Origin: a virus
Strand: one strand, 5' to 3'
IMG/VR virus record: IMGVR_UViG_3300018416_000113
Location: 1-24,184 of that record
Length of the DNA: 24,184 nt
Each line of letters opens with the position of its first letter. Position 1 is the first letter of the stretch. Below the pieces are notes generated by a model. It had not been told where the DNA came from. It searched no databases and saw only the letters and a program-made list of their open reading frames with translations. This document shows positions 6,023 through 14,432 of this stretch, piece by piece. A program made the position numbers and the translations under genes.

Positions 6023-8374
6023 TCATAGAAGACTTTGTAAGTAGTCTTTAGTCTCTGCAGGTAATTTAGTTTTCCAATCACCACCATTAGCTTCTATTAA
6101 TTTATCTACGTTTTTATAACCATAGTTGTATGCAGCTAACGCTTTTTCTTTATCTCCACGATAGTAACTTACTAACTTATCAAGATAGTTTTGTACCCAT
6201 TGAGCCTGTTCCATAATAGTAGATGTTTCAAGGTCTATAGATGGTAGCCCAAACCCTGGATCTTCTGCTGTGCTAGGAAGTATTTGGAACTGTCCTAATG
6301 CACCTTGAGGTGACTTAATTAGTTTACCTGCTTTATCTCGATGTCCTTGAGCAGATTCTTTAGGACCTAATTCATTAATAACAAAGTCTAAATCAAGCTT
6401 TTTAGCAGTAGTTTCTTGAACAAGAGTTTCTGGTTCTACAGGAGCAGTAGTTACTTCTTCTGTAGATGTAGTTTCTACTGGTTGTTCTGTTTGAGTAGGT
6501 ACTACTTCAGGAGTAACTTCTTTTTGAACTTGCTCTTGTTGAGTTGTTTTAAGACTATCTAAAATACCTTTATTTGACTCAGCAGCCATTAACTTACCAT
6601 ATGTTTTAATACTGTTGTTTAATGGTACTACATACTTATTATTAAAGTTATTTTTAGCACCAGGTACAATAACTAACCCTTGACCATCTATTTTAACAGT
6701 TAAACCTAAAGTATTAGCTTCTGCTTCCATTTGGTTATAAATTTGTGGTACAGTAGTTTCAATACTTTGAGTTAATGTACTTTGACGAGTTGCATCTAAT
6801 GATCTAACATCATCACTTGTTACTACATTAGAAGCTATACCTGCCATAGTTTCAGTATATAATTTATATTTATCAGCAGCACTATCATTTTGATTATTAA
6901 ATGCTTCATCAATACGATCAAATAAAGCATTAGCTACTTCAGTACCTTTAGTATCTCCTGATAGTTTAGTTAAAGATATTTGAATACCCTCTTGTACCAT
7001 TGATTTATTTTTATTAAGAGGACTTATATTTAACATTTCATCTAATGATGATATAGCTTTATTTCCTTCTTGTTCAAACACTTTATTAAGATTACCAACA
7101 AATTCAAGATATTCTTGAGTATTAAGAGGAATCCCTAAAGTATTTGCAACTACAGCAAGTTTTTCCATTAATGTTGCAGTTTCTGGTAAAGCTCCAAATC
7201 TTTCTCTTATATCTAATGTAATTTTATTTTCAACAATAGATTTTTGATTATCAACAAATGTTTTAATATCACTAAGATTTTTATAATTTTCTATTGTAGT
7301 TAAAGAATCATTTAAGTTATCTTTATAACGAGTAAGTCGATCTTTAATTTCAGGCTCGTTTAAACCATAAGAAGAAAATGCTAATTCAGCATCTATAATA
7401 CGATCTTTAATATATTTTTGGGCATTAGCTTTTGCTGTTGCTAACTCACTAGGAGATAGTTCTTCTCGTGTAACTATTTGCCCAGTTTGTTGATCAACAT
7501 TAGTAATAGTAAAGATTTTTTCAATTTCATTTATATCTGTAAATTGTCTATTTAATGTTATTTTATCAAATGTACGATCTTTAATAGCTCTACGAAGTTG
7601 TAATTTATCAATATTTTCACCTCGTTTTGCTGCTTTATCAAGAGCATCATCACCAAATTTAGCAGATCTTAACCACTGATTCATAGCATCCATAGCTTGA
7701 GCATCTAATTGACCATTAGGCAATCTATACAAAGCAGTATTTAAATTAAGATTATTATCTTTAGCTTCTTTATAAATCTCTTTAAACATCCATTCATCCA
7801 TACCTGCTTTAGAAGTAGCCATTTTGTCGTCAAGTTTAATACGATTTTCAATACCATTTATATCAAGAATAGTTTTACCATGAGAAAGAATCTCTGATTT
7901 TAAATAAGGATATTGTGTTATTTTTTCTTTTAAGATTTGTTTTACTCGTTGATCAAATTCAAAACCACTAACACGATCTTGAGATTTTGCTTTATCTAAG
8001 AATTGTTTTTGTGTATCTATGTCTGATAAAACATTGTTAATAGATTGATTAACATCTTCTGCAGAACCTGATTCTTGAGAAGGTAGTTTAGCTAATTCAG
8101 CCTCAGACTTTTGTAAACCTTGTTGTTGTTCTAATATTTTAGAAGGACTAGCTGATTCATAGGCTTTTATTTCATCTTCTATTTCACCTGTAATACCTTG
8201 TAACGCATTAAGTTCAGCTACATCTTTATAAATAGCTGTTGATAGTTTAGCTGCATTTGTAAACGCATTAATATCTGTAGCAGATCCATATCCTTCTGAT
8301 TTATCTATTACTGGTTGTTTAACAAAAGGAGCAACATTTCTTTCTCCTATGCTATCTGTAAAACCTTTTGCCAT
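6023..8374 (-). CDS. Internal virion / ejection protein with C-terminal lytic transglycosylase
   Basis: A 783-residue virion protein. Residues 1-610 are long helical, Gln/Asn/Lys/Glu-rich sequence with coiled-coil character. Residues 611-659 form a Thr/Glu/Pro/Val-rich linker, and about 660-783 is an SLT (soluble lytic transglycosylase) domain: catalytic Glu in KESAQGH (E673), GALGQFQILPST (691-702, matching the GxMQxxPxT motif) and ALAAYNYG (745-752). Such domains open the peptidoglycan locally so the ejection proteins can span the envelope during DNA entry. In T7 the transglycosylase is at the N-terminus of gp16; here it is at the C-terminus of the last and smaller large protein. The start shares a TAATG with the upstream 1704-aa gene, with AAGGAG 6 bases before it. 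It is the last gene of the - strand operon. Confidence 0.88.
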   Translation of the reverse strand: MAKGFTDSIGERNVAPFVKQPVIDKSEGYGSATDINAFTNAAKLSTAIYKDVAELNALQGITGEIEDEIKAYESASPSKILEQQQGLQKSEAELAKLPSQESGSAEDVNQSINNVLSDIDTQKQFLDKAKSQDRVSGFEFDQRVKQILKEKITQYPYLKSEILSHGKTILDINGIENRIKLDDKMATSKAGMDEWMFKEIYKEAKDNNLNLNTALYRLPNGQLDAQAMDAMNQWLRSAKFGDDALDKAAKRGENIDKLQLRRAIKDRTFDKITLNRQFTDINEIEKIFTITNVDQQTGQIVTREELSPSELATAKANAQKYIKDRIIDAELAFSSYGLNEPEIKDRLTRYKDNLNDSLTTIENYKNLSDIKTFVDNQKSIVENKITLDIRERFGALPETATLMEKLAVVANTLGIPLNTQEYLEFVGNLNKVFEQEGNKAISSLDEMLNISPLNKNKSMVQEGIQISLTKLSGDTKGTEVANALFDRIDEAFNNQNDSAADKYKLYTETMAGIASNVVTSDDVRSLDATRQSTLTQSIETTVPQIYNQMEAEANTLGLTVKIDGQGLVIVPGAKNNFNNKYVVPLNNSIKTYGKLMAAESNKGILDSLKTTQQEQVQKEVTPEVVPTQTEQPVETTSTEEVTTAPVEPETLVQETTAKKLDLDFVINELGPKESAQGHRDKAGKLIKSPQGALGQFQILPSTAEDPGFGLPSIDLETSTIMEQAQWVQNYLDKLVSYYRGDKEKALAAYNYGYKNVDKLIEANGGDWKTKLPAETKDYLQSLL

Positions 8375-11300
8375 TACTGTTCTCCTTTGGGTTCTGTTTG
8401 TTTAATATTAAAACGCTCTTTTAACATTTCTACTGCTTTTTTAGTAGAAGGTTTGTCTATACGTTCTAACTTGTTAATTACATTATTAATAAATTCATTA
8501 GTTTCTCGTTCTTGAGATCTAAATAATCTACCTAAAATACTTGATTCAATATCACCTTTAGCAGCTCTTCGATCAAAAGCTATAATTTGTTTTTGTATAG
8601 CTAATATATCGTCTTTAGAGAAAAATTTACCACCTTGTTCTAATACAGTTAAAGTTTCTCCTATTACTTTCATTTTATTTGTAACTGTTTCTAAAGGAGT
8701 TGCACTGCTTTTAACATCAGGACTATTAAAGATTTTTACCATTTGTTTGTAAACATCTTCAGCTACTTTTTTATTACGTTCATTACGTTTATTTTCATCT
8801 CGTAATATTGCATAAAGTTCATTTTCATTTACAGTTCTAAAACCAAACATTTGTGCTGCAAGTTCTGCTTGTGTTTTTTGTAAACTAATACTATTACCAA
8901 ATGATGTGACAATTTCACCTGATTCTGCTTGTACATAAGATTTAGTAACATTACTCATACCTGATACAAACTCAAATACTCGAGGTAATGCAGAAGTCAT
9001 TTCTTCTTTAGTAATATCTTTAGTTCTCATAAAGAAATCAAATGTATCAAAAGCTTTTAATAAAGATTGTGAACCTTGTATTGCAGGTATTCTAAATGTA
9101 CCACCTTTTTCAGTAAATATATCTTGAATATTATAAATAAACTCAATAAAAGCAAAAGGAGTACCTGATTCACCCATAGGTGCTACTGATGTTGAGTAGT
9201 CAATATTAGGTCGTTTACCTTCACCACCTTGAACAGCTTGGTAAAATAATTCATTTACAAGGTAGTTAGCTAATCCTCGTTCTATTAAAGCCCTAGTATT
9301 CTCATCTAATTGATCTTCAGGATGTTGTTTATCTAACATATCAACTAAGAACTTACCAAACATAAATCCTGCAGAACCATACATTATTGTGTGACCTGCA
9401 AACCATCTAGCTCTTGCTGCTTTAGTTAAATTAGTTGCATTGTTTTGAAAGAAAATATTAGAAATCTTTTGTACTGCAGCAAGAAATTGAAATAAACTAC
9501 TTGTTAAACCTTTTTGAAAATTAAAAGCACCTTGTCTAGTTTGTGATCCTGATAGTCTCCATCCTTCATAAAATATGTCATCTTGAGTACGTTTATCTTT
9601 TAAATTAAGATCTTTACCTGCTAGTTTACGTTTATTCATCATAGCTATATTAGCAAAGAATAATCTGTTTTGAAATTCAGCAAAGTTAAAACCAACAGTA
9701 CGAGCTACTCCAACAACACCTCTTACAGGGCTAGTAACAGCACTGACAGTTTGTTGCATTTTAGATGGATTAATAGGATTATATTTATCACCTAATAACT
9801 CGTTTACCATCATGTTAAGAGAAGCTGATTGTGCTAATCCTGATTTATTAACAGCATCTATCCAAGCTTCAAACTCTGGTACTTGCATAATTTTAAAGCC
9901 AGGTACATCTGTAACTTTTAATATACTGTGTACCATTTGTTTAATACCTTCACCTGCAGCAGTACCTTTAAACTTATCTGCTTCTGCAAGTAAACGTAAA
10001 TTTACTAAAATAGACATTGATGAGTCACGTAATGCTGTATGAGGATTACCACCTAACCATGTAACAATTTGAGTAGTTTGGACAAAAGGTTGTCGTAAAG
10101 TGTTTAAAGCAATATATAAACCAGAAGCAATTTTATTACCTAAAGAAGTAATTTGTTGTCCATCTAGTTTTCTAAGAATAGGATTAGTTCTTTTATTAAT
10201 AAAGTTAGGAGACATCCATTCAAAACCATCATAAACTTTATTAACAAACTCATTAACTAAACCCTCACCTTGAGTAAGATAAGTTTGTTGTGATTCATAA
10301 TATTTATATTTATTTAAAGCTGCTCTATATTTCTCACGATTAATATTTGGATTTATTATATCTGATTGTGATCTAGGAAATATAGGTTCACCTTGTGCAT
10401 CTCGTTTAAGAAACTCAGGATAAGTCCTTACAAAGTACTCTTCAAATACTCTAAGATGTGGATCTAATAAATTAAGTCTATCTAAAGCACGATGAGACTT
10501 AGCAAGAGATACCATCATATCTTCTAAGTTATTATTCTTAAAGTTACGACTTAAATACTCACCTCTTGTTTTAGCACTTGCTGCAGAAGCTCTATATATT
10601 TCTTGATCTGTTTTAATATCATTATATGTATTCTCTGCACGTCTAGGTTCAACGACACGATATGCAGGTTTACCATCAGCATCCATAGGTAAATCTGCTT
10701 CCATCTTTTTAGCAAATGCTTTAGCATCTTTAATAGTATCTGCTGTACCTACTACTTGTCTGTATTGTGCTAATACTTCAGGTTGTTGTTTAAACTTACC
10801 ATTTACAAATAATGAGTTAGGTTCTATTTCAATAAAGTAAACAGCTTTGTGTACTGTAGGTAAATAACCAGGTACTTTATCTAATACTTGTGTAGGTAAA
10901 GAATCTATTTGGAATTTAACAGAATCAATAACACCATATTCATAAACATCAATACGTTTATTTAAATTAAATGGATCTTGTTGTGGAAAACGTAGTTGAA
11001 CAATTTGTCGTCCATATTTATCATAAGGAATACCATCTTTAACTTTATCAAATACTAGTTCAGTACCTGCTTTTGCTTCAAAATCCCATACTAAACCAAT
11101 ATCCTCTTTGATAAAAGGAAACTCTGTTTTAATAGGTTGTAACATTGTATCTAAATTACCTTTATTGTAAATAGCTTCTTTAAAGCCACTAGCAACAAGG
11201 TCTTCTTTAAATAGTTTATTAGTGTATGCGTAATCTAATTTAGTTATTAATTTAACTGTTTGTATATCAGTATAAACAGAATCAATTAATTTAGTACGTT

Positions 11301-13488
11301 TACTAGCTTCAATTTGATCAAATAAAGGTCTATGTAACTTAACTAAATCAGCACGGCTAATATCTTTTAATCCATTTACAAATAAATGATTTAATGTTTC
11401 AAATACATAACTTGAGTGTGGTGATGTAGCTATTTTATTAATTTCTTTTACAATAGCACGAGTATTATAGTTTGTTTTTTCAGCAGCTCTTTGATAACCT
11501 TGTGATAACCAATTATCAAATTGAGCACCTAAACTCATAATATTATTACTAAATACATCTGCTGCTTTAGCAATACCTTCACTGCCAAAATAAGTTGTTT
11601 TAGGAGCTAAACCATTAGAATCATAAATATGTAAATCAAGAGGATCAAATGTTCTATCAAATTCTAAAGTTACACTTAAAGTACGTTCACTACCTTCTAA
11701 GTTCTTTTTAAACTCAGCCATGTCATTAGCATCTAATATATCTTTACCTTTACGTTCTTTAAAGTCTTGTAAGTTAAAGAATTTAGATTCTTTCATAAGA
11801 GAGTCAGGAGTATACTTTTTACCTGTATCTAAATCTTCAATATATAATTCAAGTTTACCTCTACTCTTTTCAAAGTTCTTTAAATCACCATAAAAAGCTT
11901 TACCTTGATCTATAATATCCTGTTTAATTTTATTATAAATACCAATAGCTTCTTGTCGTGAGTAAATCATATAACTATCGTCTTTACCAAAACGAGATTT
12001 ACCAAAGATATTATTTTGTGCTAAAGTAAATTTAGATTTATTTAAATGTAGTTTACCTTGACTTTCTGATACTACAGCTTGTAATAAATCAGCATATTGT
12101 TTACGAACTTCATAGTTTTGAAGAGGATTAAAGTAATTTTCTGTAAATAAATCACTAAAATCTTCAGTTAAAGTTCTTAACTTATGTTCAAGTGAAGGAG
12201 TGTTTTTAATATCAGACGTAAAGTTGTCAGCTTGATTTAACAAAGTATCATGAATAATATTGAACTTTTTATTATTTAGTTTAGTTGCTATATTATTAGT
12301 AGGATCAACAATAGCTGTAAGTGCTAACTCTCCTCCTGCTTTAGGATTTGCTTGTATTACATTATCAAGAGGACTACCATCTACTATATTTTCAGTACGT
12401 CCATTTTGATAAACACGGATACGTTCTCTTTTAGTTTTACCTGTTTGAGGATCAATATATTCTACAGTAGTATATCGTTCATTGTATTTACGAGATACAT
12501 AGTTTTTACCACCTTTAGCAATAGGGTAAGCTATTAAAGCAGTTTCAATAATTAAACTACCTTGTTCTTTATTTTTAAATATACCATTGTTAGCACCAAT
12601 TTCAGCTAAAGCTTGTATACCATCACTAATAACCATTTCACCTTTACGAACCATACTATCTCTAAACTCATCACCAATACCTACTTTATCAGCATATTGT
12701 TCTAATGTAAGCATATGTGCAGCTTTATGTATAGGATTATTAGCTTCTTTAATTAGTGTATCAGCACGTTCAGCTATTGTTTCCCAATTTACTTCACCAT
12801 TATCAATATAGTCTTTAGTAGCAAATGCCCAACGAGCCCCTAAGTTACCCATTACCTCAGGTATTTGAGTAAAAAAGTTAACTAAAGCAGTTGTTTCTGC
12901 TGTTGTTTGTTTACCCCATTGTTTCCAATTAATACTACCATTTTTATTTTTAGGTATACTAGGACCAAATTTTATTTCAGAGTTATTAAAGAAATCAATA
13001 ACATTACCAGTTAATTGTTGGTCTTCTTGTAATGATTGATAGTCTTTTTTCTCTTGACGAGAATCTATAATAGTAGATAAATGAGCATCTTGATTTTGAT
13101 CTTCAACATCAAAGTCACCACCAGGTAATGTAGATATGTTTTCTACAAAAACATCTTCTTTATCTTGAGGTTCTAATACACCTTTATAATAGTCTGCTAT
13201 TAATTGGCGTTTAGTTAAATCATCATATTGAGGATCGTCAATAATATCAGCTACTGCTGATTTATAATTATTAGCTTCTGTTTGCTGTATTTCAGCATCT
13301 TTTAAATCTCGATCTTCAGTAATACCATTCTTTAAATCTTCAGACATTTTAAATATGTCTTCAAAGTCAGCACTACCATCTAAACCTATAGTATATATAG
13401 CTTCCTCATTAGCCGTAGCATCGTTCATTAAAGGCTGAGTTTTTTCAACCTCAGGTACTATAAAGTCTTTAGGTAAATTTAATCCCAT
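8374..13488 (-). CDS. Giant internal virion / ejection protein (1704 aa)
   Basis: Largest gene in the window and almost surely a structural ejection protein, by position after the gp14-like gene and by size (T7 gp16 has 1318 aa). The first ~150 residues are acidic and Gln/Asp-rich, probably flexible. The bulk is mixed helical sequence without a recognisable enzyme motif. Two more hydrophobic stretches stand out: about 1110-1165 (SGLYIALNTLRQPFVQTTQIV) and about 1358-1387 (HTIMYGSAGFMFGKFLVDML). These are candidates for membrane contact when the protein is expelled into the host envelope. The C-terminus is Lys/Glu-rich. Ribosome site and start are clear, 3 bases after the preceding gene. It has no transglycosylase motif; that activity is in the next gene. 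Assignment is by context and composition. Confidence 0.82.
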   Translation of the reverse strand: MGLNLPKDFIVPEVEKTQPLMNDATANEEAIYTIGLDGSADFEDIFKMSEDLKNGITEDRDLKDAEIQQTEANNYKSAVADIIDDPQYDDLTKRQLIADYYKGVLEPQDKEDVFVENISTLPGGDFDVEDQNQDAHLSTIIDSRQEKKDYQSLQEDQQLTGNVIDFFNNSEIKFGPSIPKNKNGSINWKQWGKQTTAETTALVNFFTQIPEVMGNLGARWAFATKDYIDNGEVNWETIAERADTLIKEANNPIHKAAHMLTLEQYADKVGIGDEFRDSMVRKGEMVISDGIQALAEIGANNGIFKNKEQGSLIIETALIAYPIAKGGKNYVSRKYNERYTTVEYIDPQTGKTKRERIRVYQNGRTENIVDGSPLDNVIQANPKAGGELALTAIVDPTNNIATKLNNKKFNIIHDTLLNQADNFTSDIKNTPSLEHKLRTLTEDFSDLFTENYFNPLQNYEVRKQYADLLQAVVSESQGKLHLNKSKFTLAQNNIFGKSRFGKDDSYMIYSRQEAIGIYNKIKQDIIDQGKAFYGDLKNFEKSRGKLELYIEDLDTGKKYTPDSLMKESKFFNLQDFKERKGKDILDANDMAEFKKNLEGSERTLSVTLEFDRTFDPLDLHIYDSNGLAPKTTYFGSEGIAKAADVFSNNIMSLGAQFDNWLSQGYQRAAEKTNYNTRAIVKEINKIATSPHSSYVFETLNHLFVNGLKDISRADLVKLHRPLFDQIEASKRTKLIDSVYTDIQTVKLITKLDYAYTNKLFKEDLVASGFKEAIYNKGNLDTMLQPIKTEFPFIKEDIGLVWDFEAKAGTELVFDKVKDGIPYDKYGRQIVQLRFPQQDPFNLNKRIDVYEYGVIDSVKFQIDSLPTQVLDKVPGYLPTVHKAVYFIEIEPNSLFVNGKFKQQPEVLAQYRQVVGTADTIKDAKAFAKKMEADLPMDADGKPAYRVVEPRRAENTYNDIKTDQEIYRASAASAKTRGEYLSRNFKNNNLEDMMVSLAKSHRALDRLNLLDPHLRVFEEYFVRTYPEFLKRDAQGEPIFPRSQSDIINPNINREKYRAALNKYKYYESQQTYLTQGEGLVNEFVNKVYDGFEWMSPNFINKRTNPILRKLDGQQITSLGNKIASGLYIALNTLRQPFVQTTQIVTWLGGNPHTALRDSSMSILVNLRLLAEADKFKGTAAGEGIKQMVHSILKVTDVPGFKIMQVPEFEAWIDAVNKSGLAQSASLNMMVNELLGDKYNPINPSKMQQTVSAVTSPVRGVVGVARTVGFNFAEFQNRLFFANIAMMNKRKLAGKDLNLKDKRTQDDIFYEGWRLSGSQTRQGAFNFQKGLTSSLFQFLAAVQKISNIFFQNNATNLTKAARARWFAGHTIMYGSAGFMFGKFLVDMLDKQHPEDQLDENTRALIERGLANYLVNELFYQAVQGGEGKRPNIDYSTSVAPMGESGTPFAFIEFIYNIQDIFTEKGGTFRIPAIQGSQSLLKAFDTFDFFMRTKDITKEEMTSALPRVFEFVSGMSNVTKSYVQAESGEIVTSFGNSISLQKTQAELAAQMFGFRTVNENELYAILRDENKRNERNKKVAEDVYKQMVKIFNSPDVKSSATPLETVTNKMKVIGETLTVLEQGGKFFSKDDILAIQKQIIAFDRRAAKGDIESSILGRLFRSQERETNEFINNVINKLERIDKPSTKKAVEMLKERFNIKQTEPKGEQ

Positions 13489-13491
13489 GTA

Positions 13492-14109
13492 TTATCCTAT
13501 AGCTGAGTCAAAAGGTGCAAAGTAATCACTTGGTGTTTTATTATTACTTGCTACTTTAAATGGATTACCAACTCCAAAGTCACGAGCTACATTAAAACCT
13601 AAAGTTGATAAGTTTTGGTAACCTTGCATTTGCATACCAGTAGTAGCTACTTGAGAAGCATAGCTACCTATTTGTTGTGTAGTTTGACTCATGTCTCTAC
13701 CTGCCATCTCAGTACCAGTTAACTGTGATTGTTGTAGTTGTTCTTGAGTAAGTAGTGAACCAGTAGCTCCACTAGCTACAGAAGTACCAGGAAATGCTAC
13801 TCCACTTTGTGCTAAGTTAGCAATAATATTAGATCGTTTAAGATACGACTCTCGTGTTAATTGCCTTCGTTGTTTTTGTATATTAGCCTCAGCTACTTTT
13901 TGTTTCTTTTCTTCAAGAATACGAGCTTGTTCTGCACGTTTTTCTTCAGCATCTTCTTGTTTTTTACCTAATCGTCTTTGTTGTATCATAGAATAAGCAG
14001 ATGCAATATAACCTATAGGTCCTAAATATTGACCTATAATACCTGATTTACCTGCAAATTTACCTACTGCTGATACAACACTTGTCACTGCCTTAACAGC
14101 ACCACCCAT
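13492..14109 (-). CDS. Internal virion protein, T7 gp14-like
   Basis: A 205-residue protein close in size to T7 gp14 (196 aa) and in the same place, after a gp13-like gene and before the large internal proteins. The N-terminus (about 1-42) is Gly/Ala/Ile/Val-rich and hydrophobic, suitable for membrane insertion. Next comes a charged helical coiled-coil-like segment rich in Lys, Glu, Gln and Arg (about 45-95). The remainder is rich in Gln, Ser, Gly and Thr. This matches the class of small ejected proteins that form the outer-membrane part of the DNA channel in T7-like phages. Start: ATG sharing a base with the preceding stop (TAATG), with AGGAG 8 bases upstream. Confidence 0.82.
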   Translation of the reverse strand: MGGAVKAVTSVVSAVGKFAGKSGIIGQYLGPIGYIASAYSMIQQRRLGKKQEDAEEKRAEQARILEEKKQKVAEANIQKQRRQLTRESYLKRSNIIANLAQSGVAFPGTSVASGATGSLLTQEQLQQSQLTGTEMAGRDMSQTTQQIGSYASQVATTGMQMQGYQNLSTLGFNVARDFGVGNPFKVASNNKTPSDYFAPFDSAIG

Positions 14110-14432
14110 TATAATACTCCTTTAACAATATATTGATACTCTGTTCCATGATTAATTTCAGCTAGTTCACCTGTATACTCACCACCAAATAAAGCATTAA
14201 ACTTTACTTCTTTTGGTGTTTTAGATAAACCATAAACTTCATTAATACCTCTTCGTTTTAATACTTTTTTAATTGCTTCACCTACTTTACGATAGCGTTT
14301 ATATGTAGATAATGACCATTCTTTACATTCAATATGAAGTATCCATTTTTCCATATACGGCTCCCAACTTAAAGCAACGTAGCCATTACCTTCTTCTTCA
14401 TAAAGATATATCTTTTCGTTAGGGTCTATCAC
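14109..14432 (-). CDS. gp13-like protein, degenerate GNAT-type
   Basis: A 107-residue protein between the nozzle (gp12-like) and gp14-like genes, the exact slot of T7 gene 13. The pattern is compatible with a reduced acetyltransferase (GNAT) fold: strand EGNGYVALSWEPY, then WILHIECKEW, a basic helix (YRKVGEAIKKVLKRRG, 45-60), then EVYGLSKTP, and the typical closing KFNALFGGEYTGE. A full acetyl-CoA P-loop (Q/RxxGxG/A) is not evident, so it is probably structural or an assembly factor rather than an enzyme. Start: GTG at 14432, overlapping the nozzle gene by 14 bases; no strong ribosome site, so coupling to the upstream gene is likely. The gp13 equivalence rests on synteny and pattern. Confidence 0.7.
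   Translation of the reverse strand: MIDPNEKIYLYEEEGNGYVALSWEPYMEKWILHIECKEWSLSTYKRYRKVGEAIKKVLKRRGINEVYGLSKTPKEVKFNALFGGEYTGELAEINHGTEYQYIVKGVL

Noticed and set aside
9812-12811. Several + strand open frames (60-76 aa) opposite the 1704-aa gene
   Set aside because: Antisense shadows without ribosome sites; their translations are Ile/Ser/Thr-rich, as expected from the complement of an A-rich coding strand.
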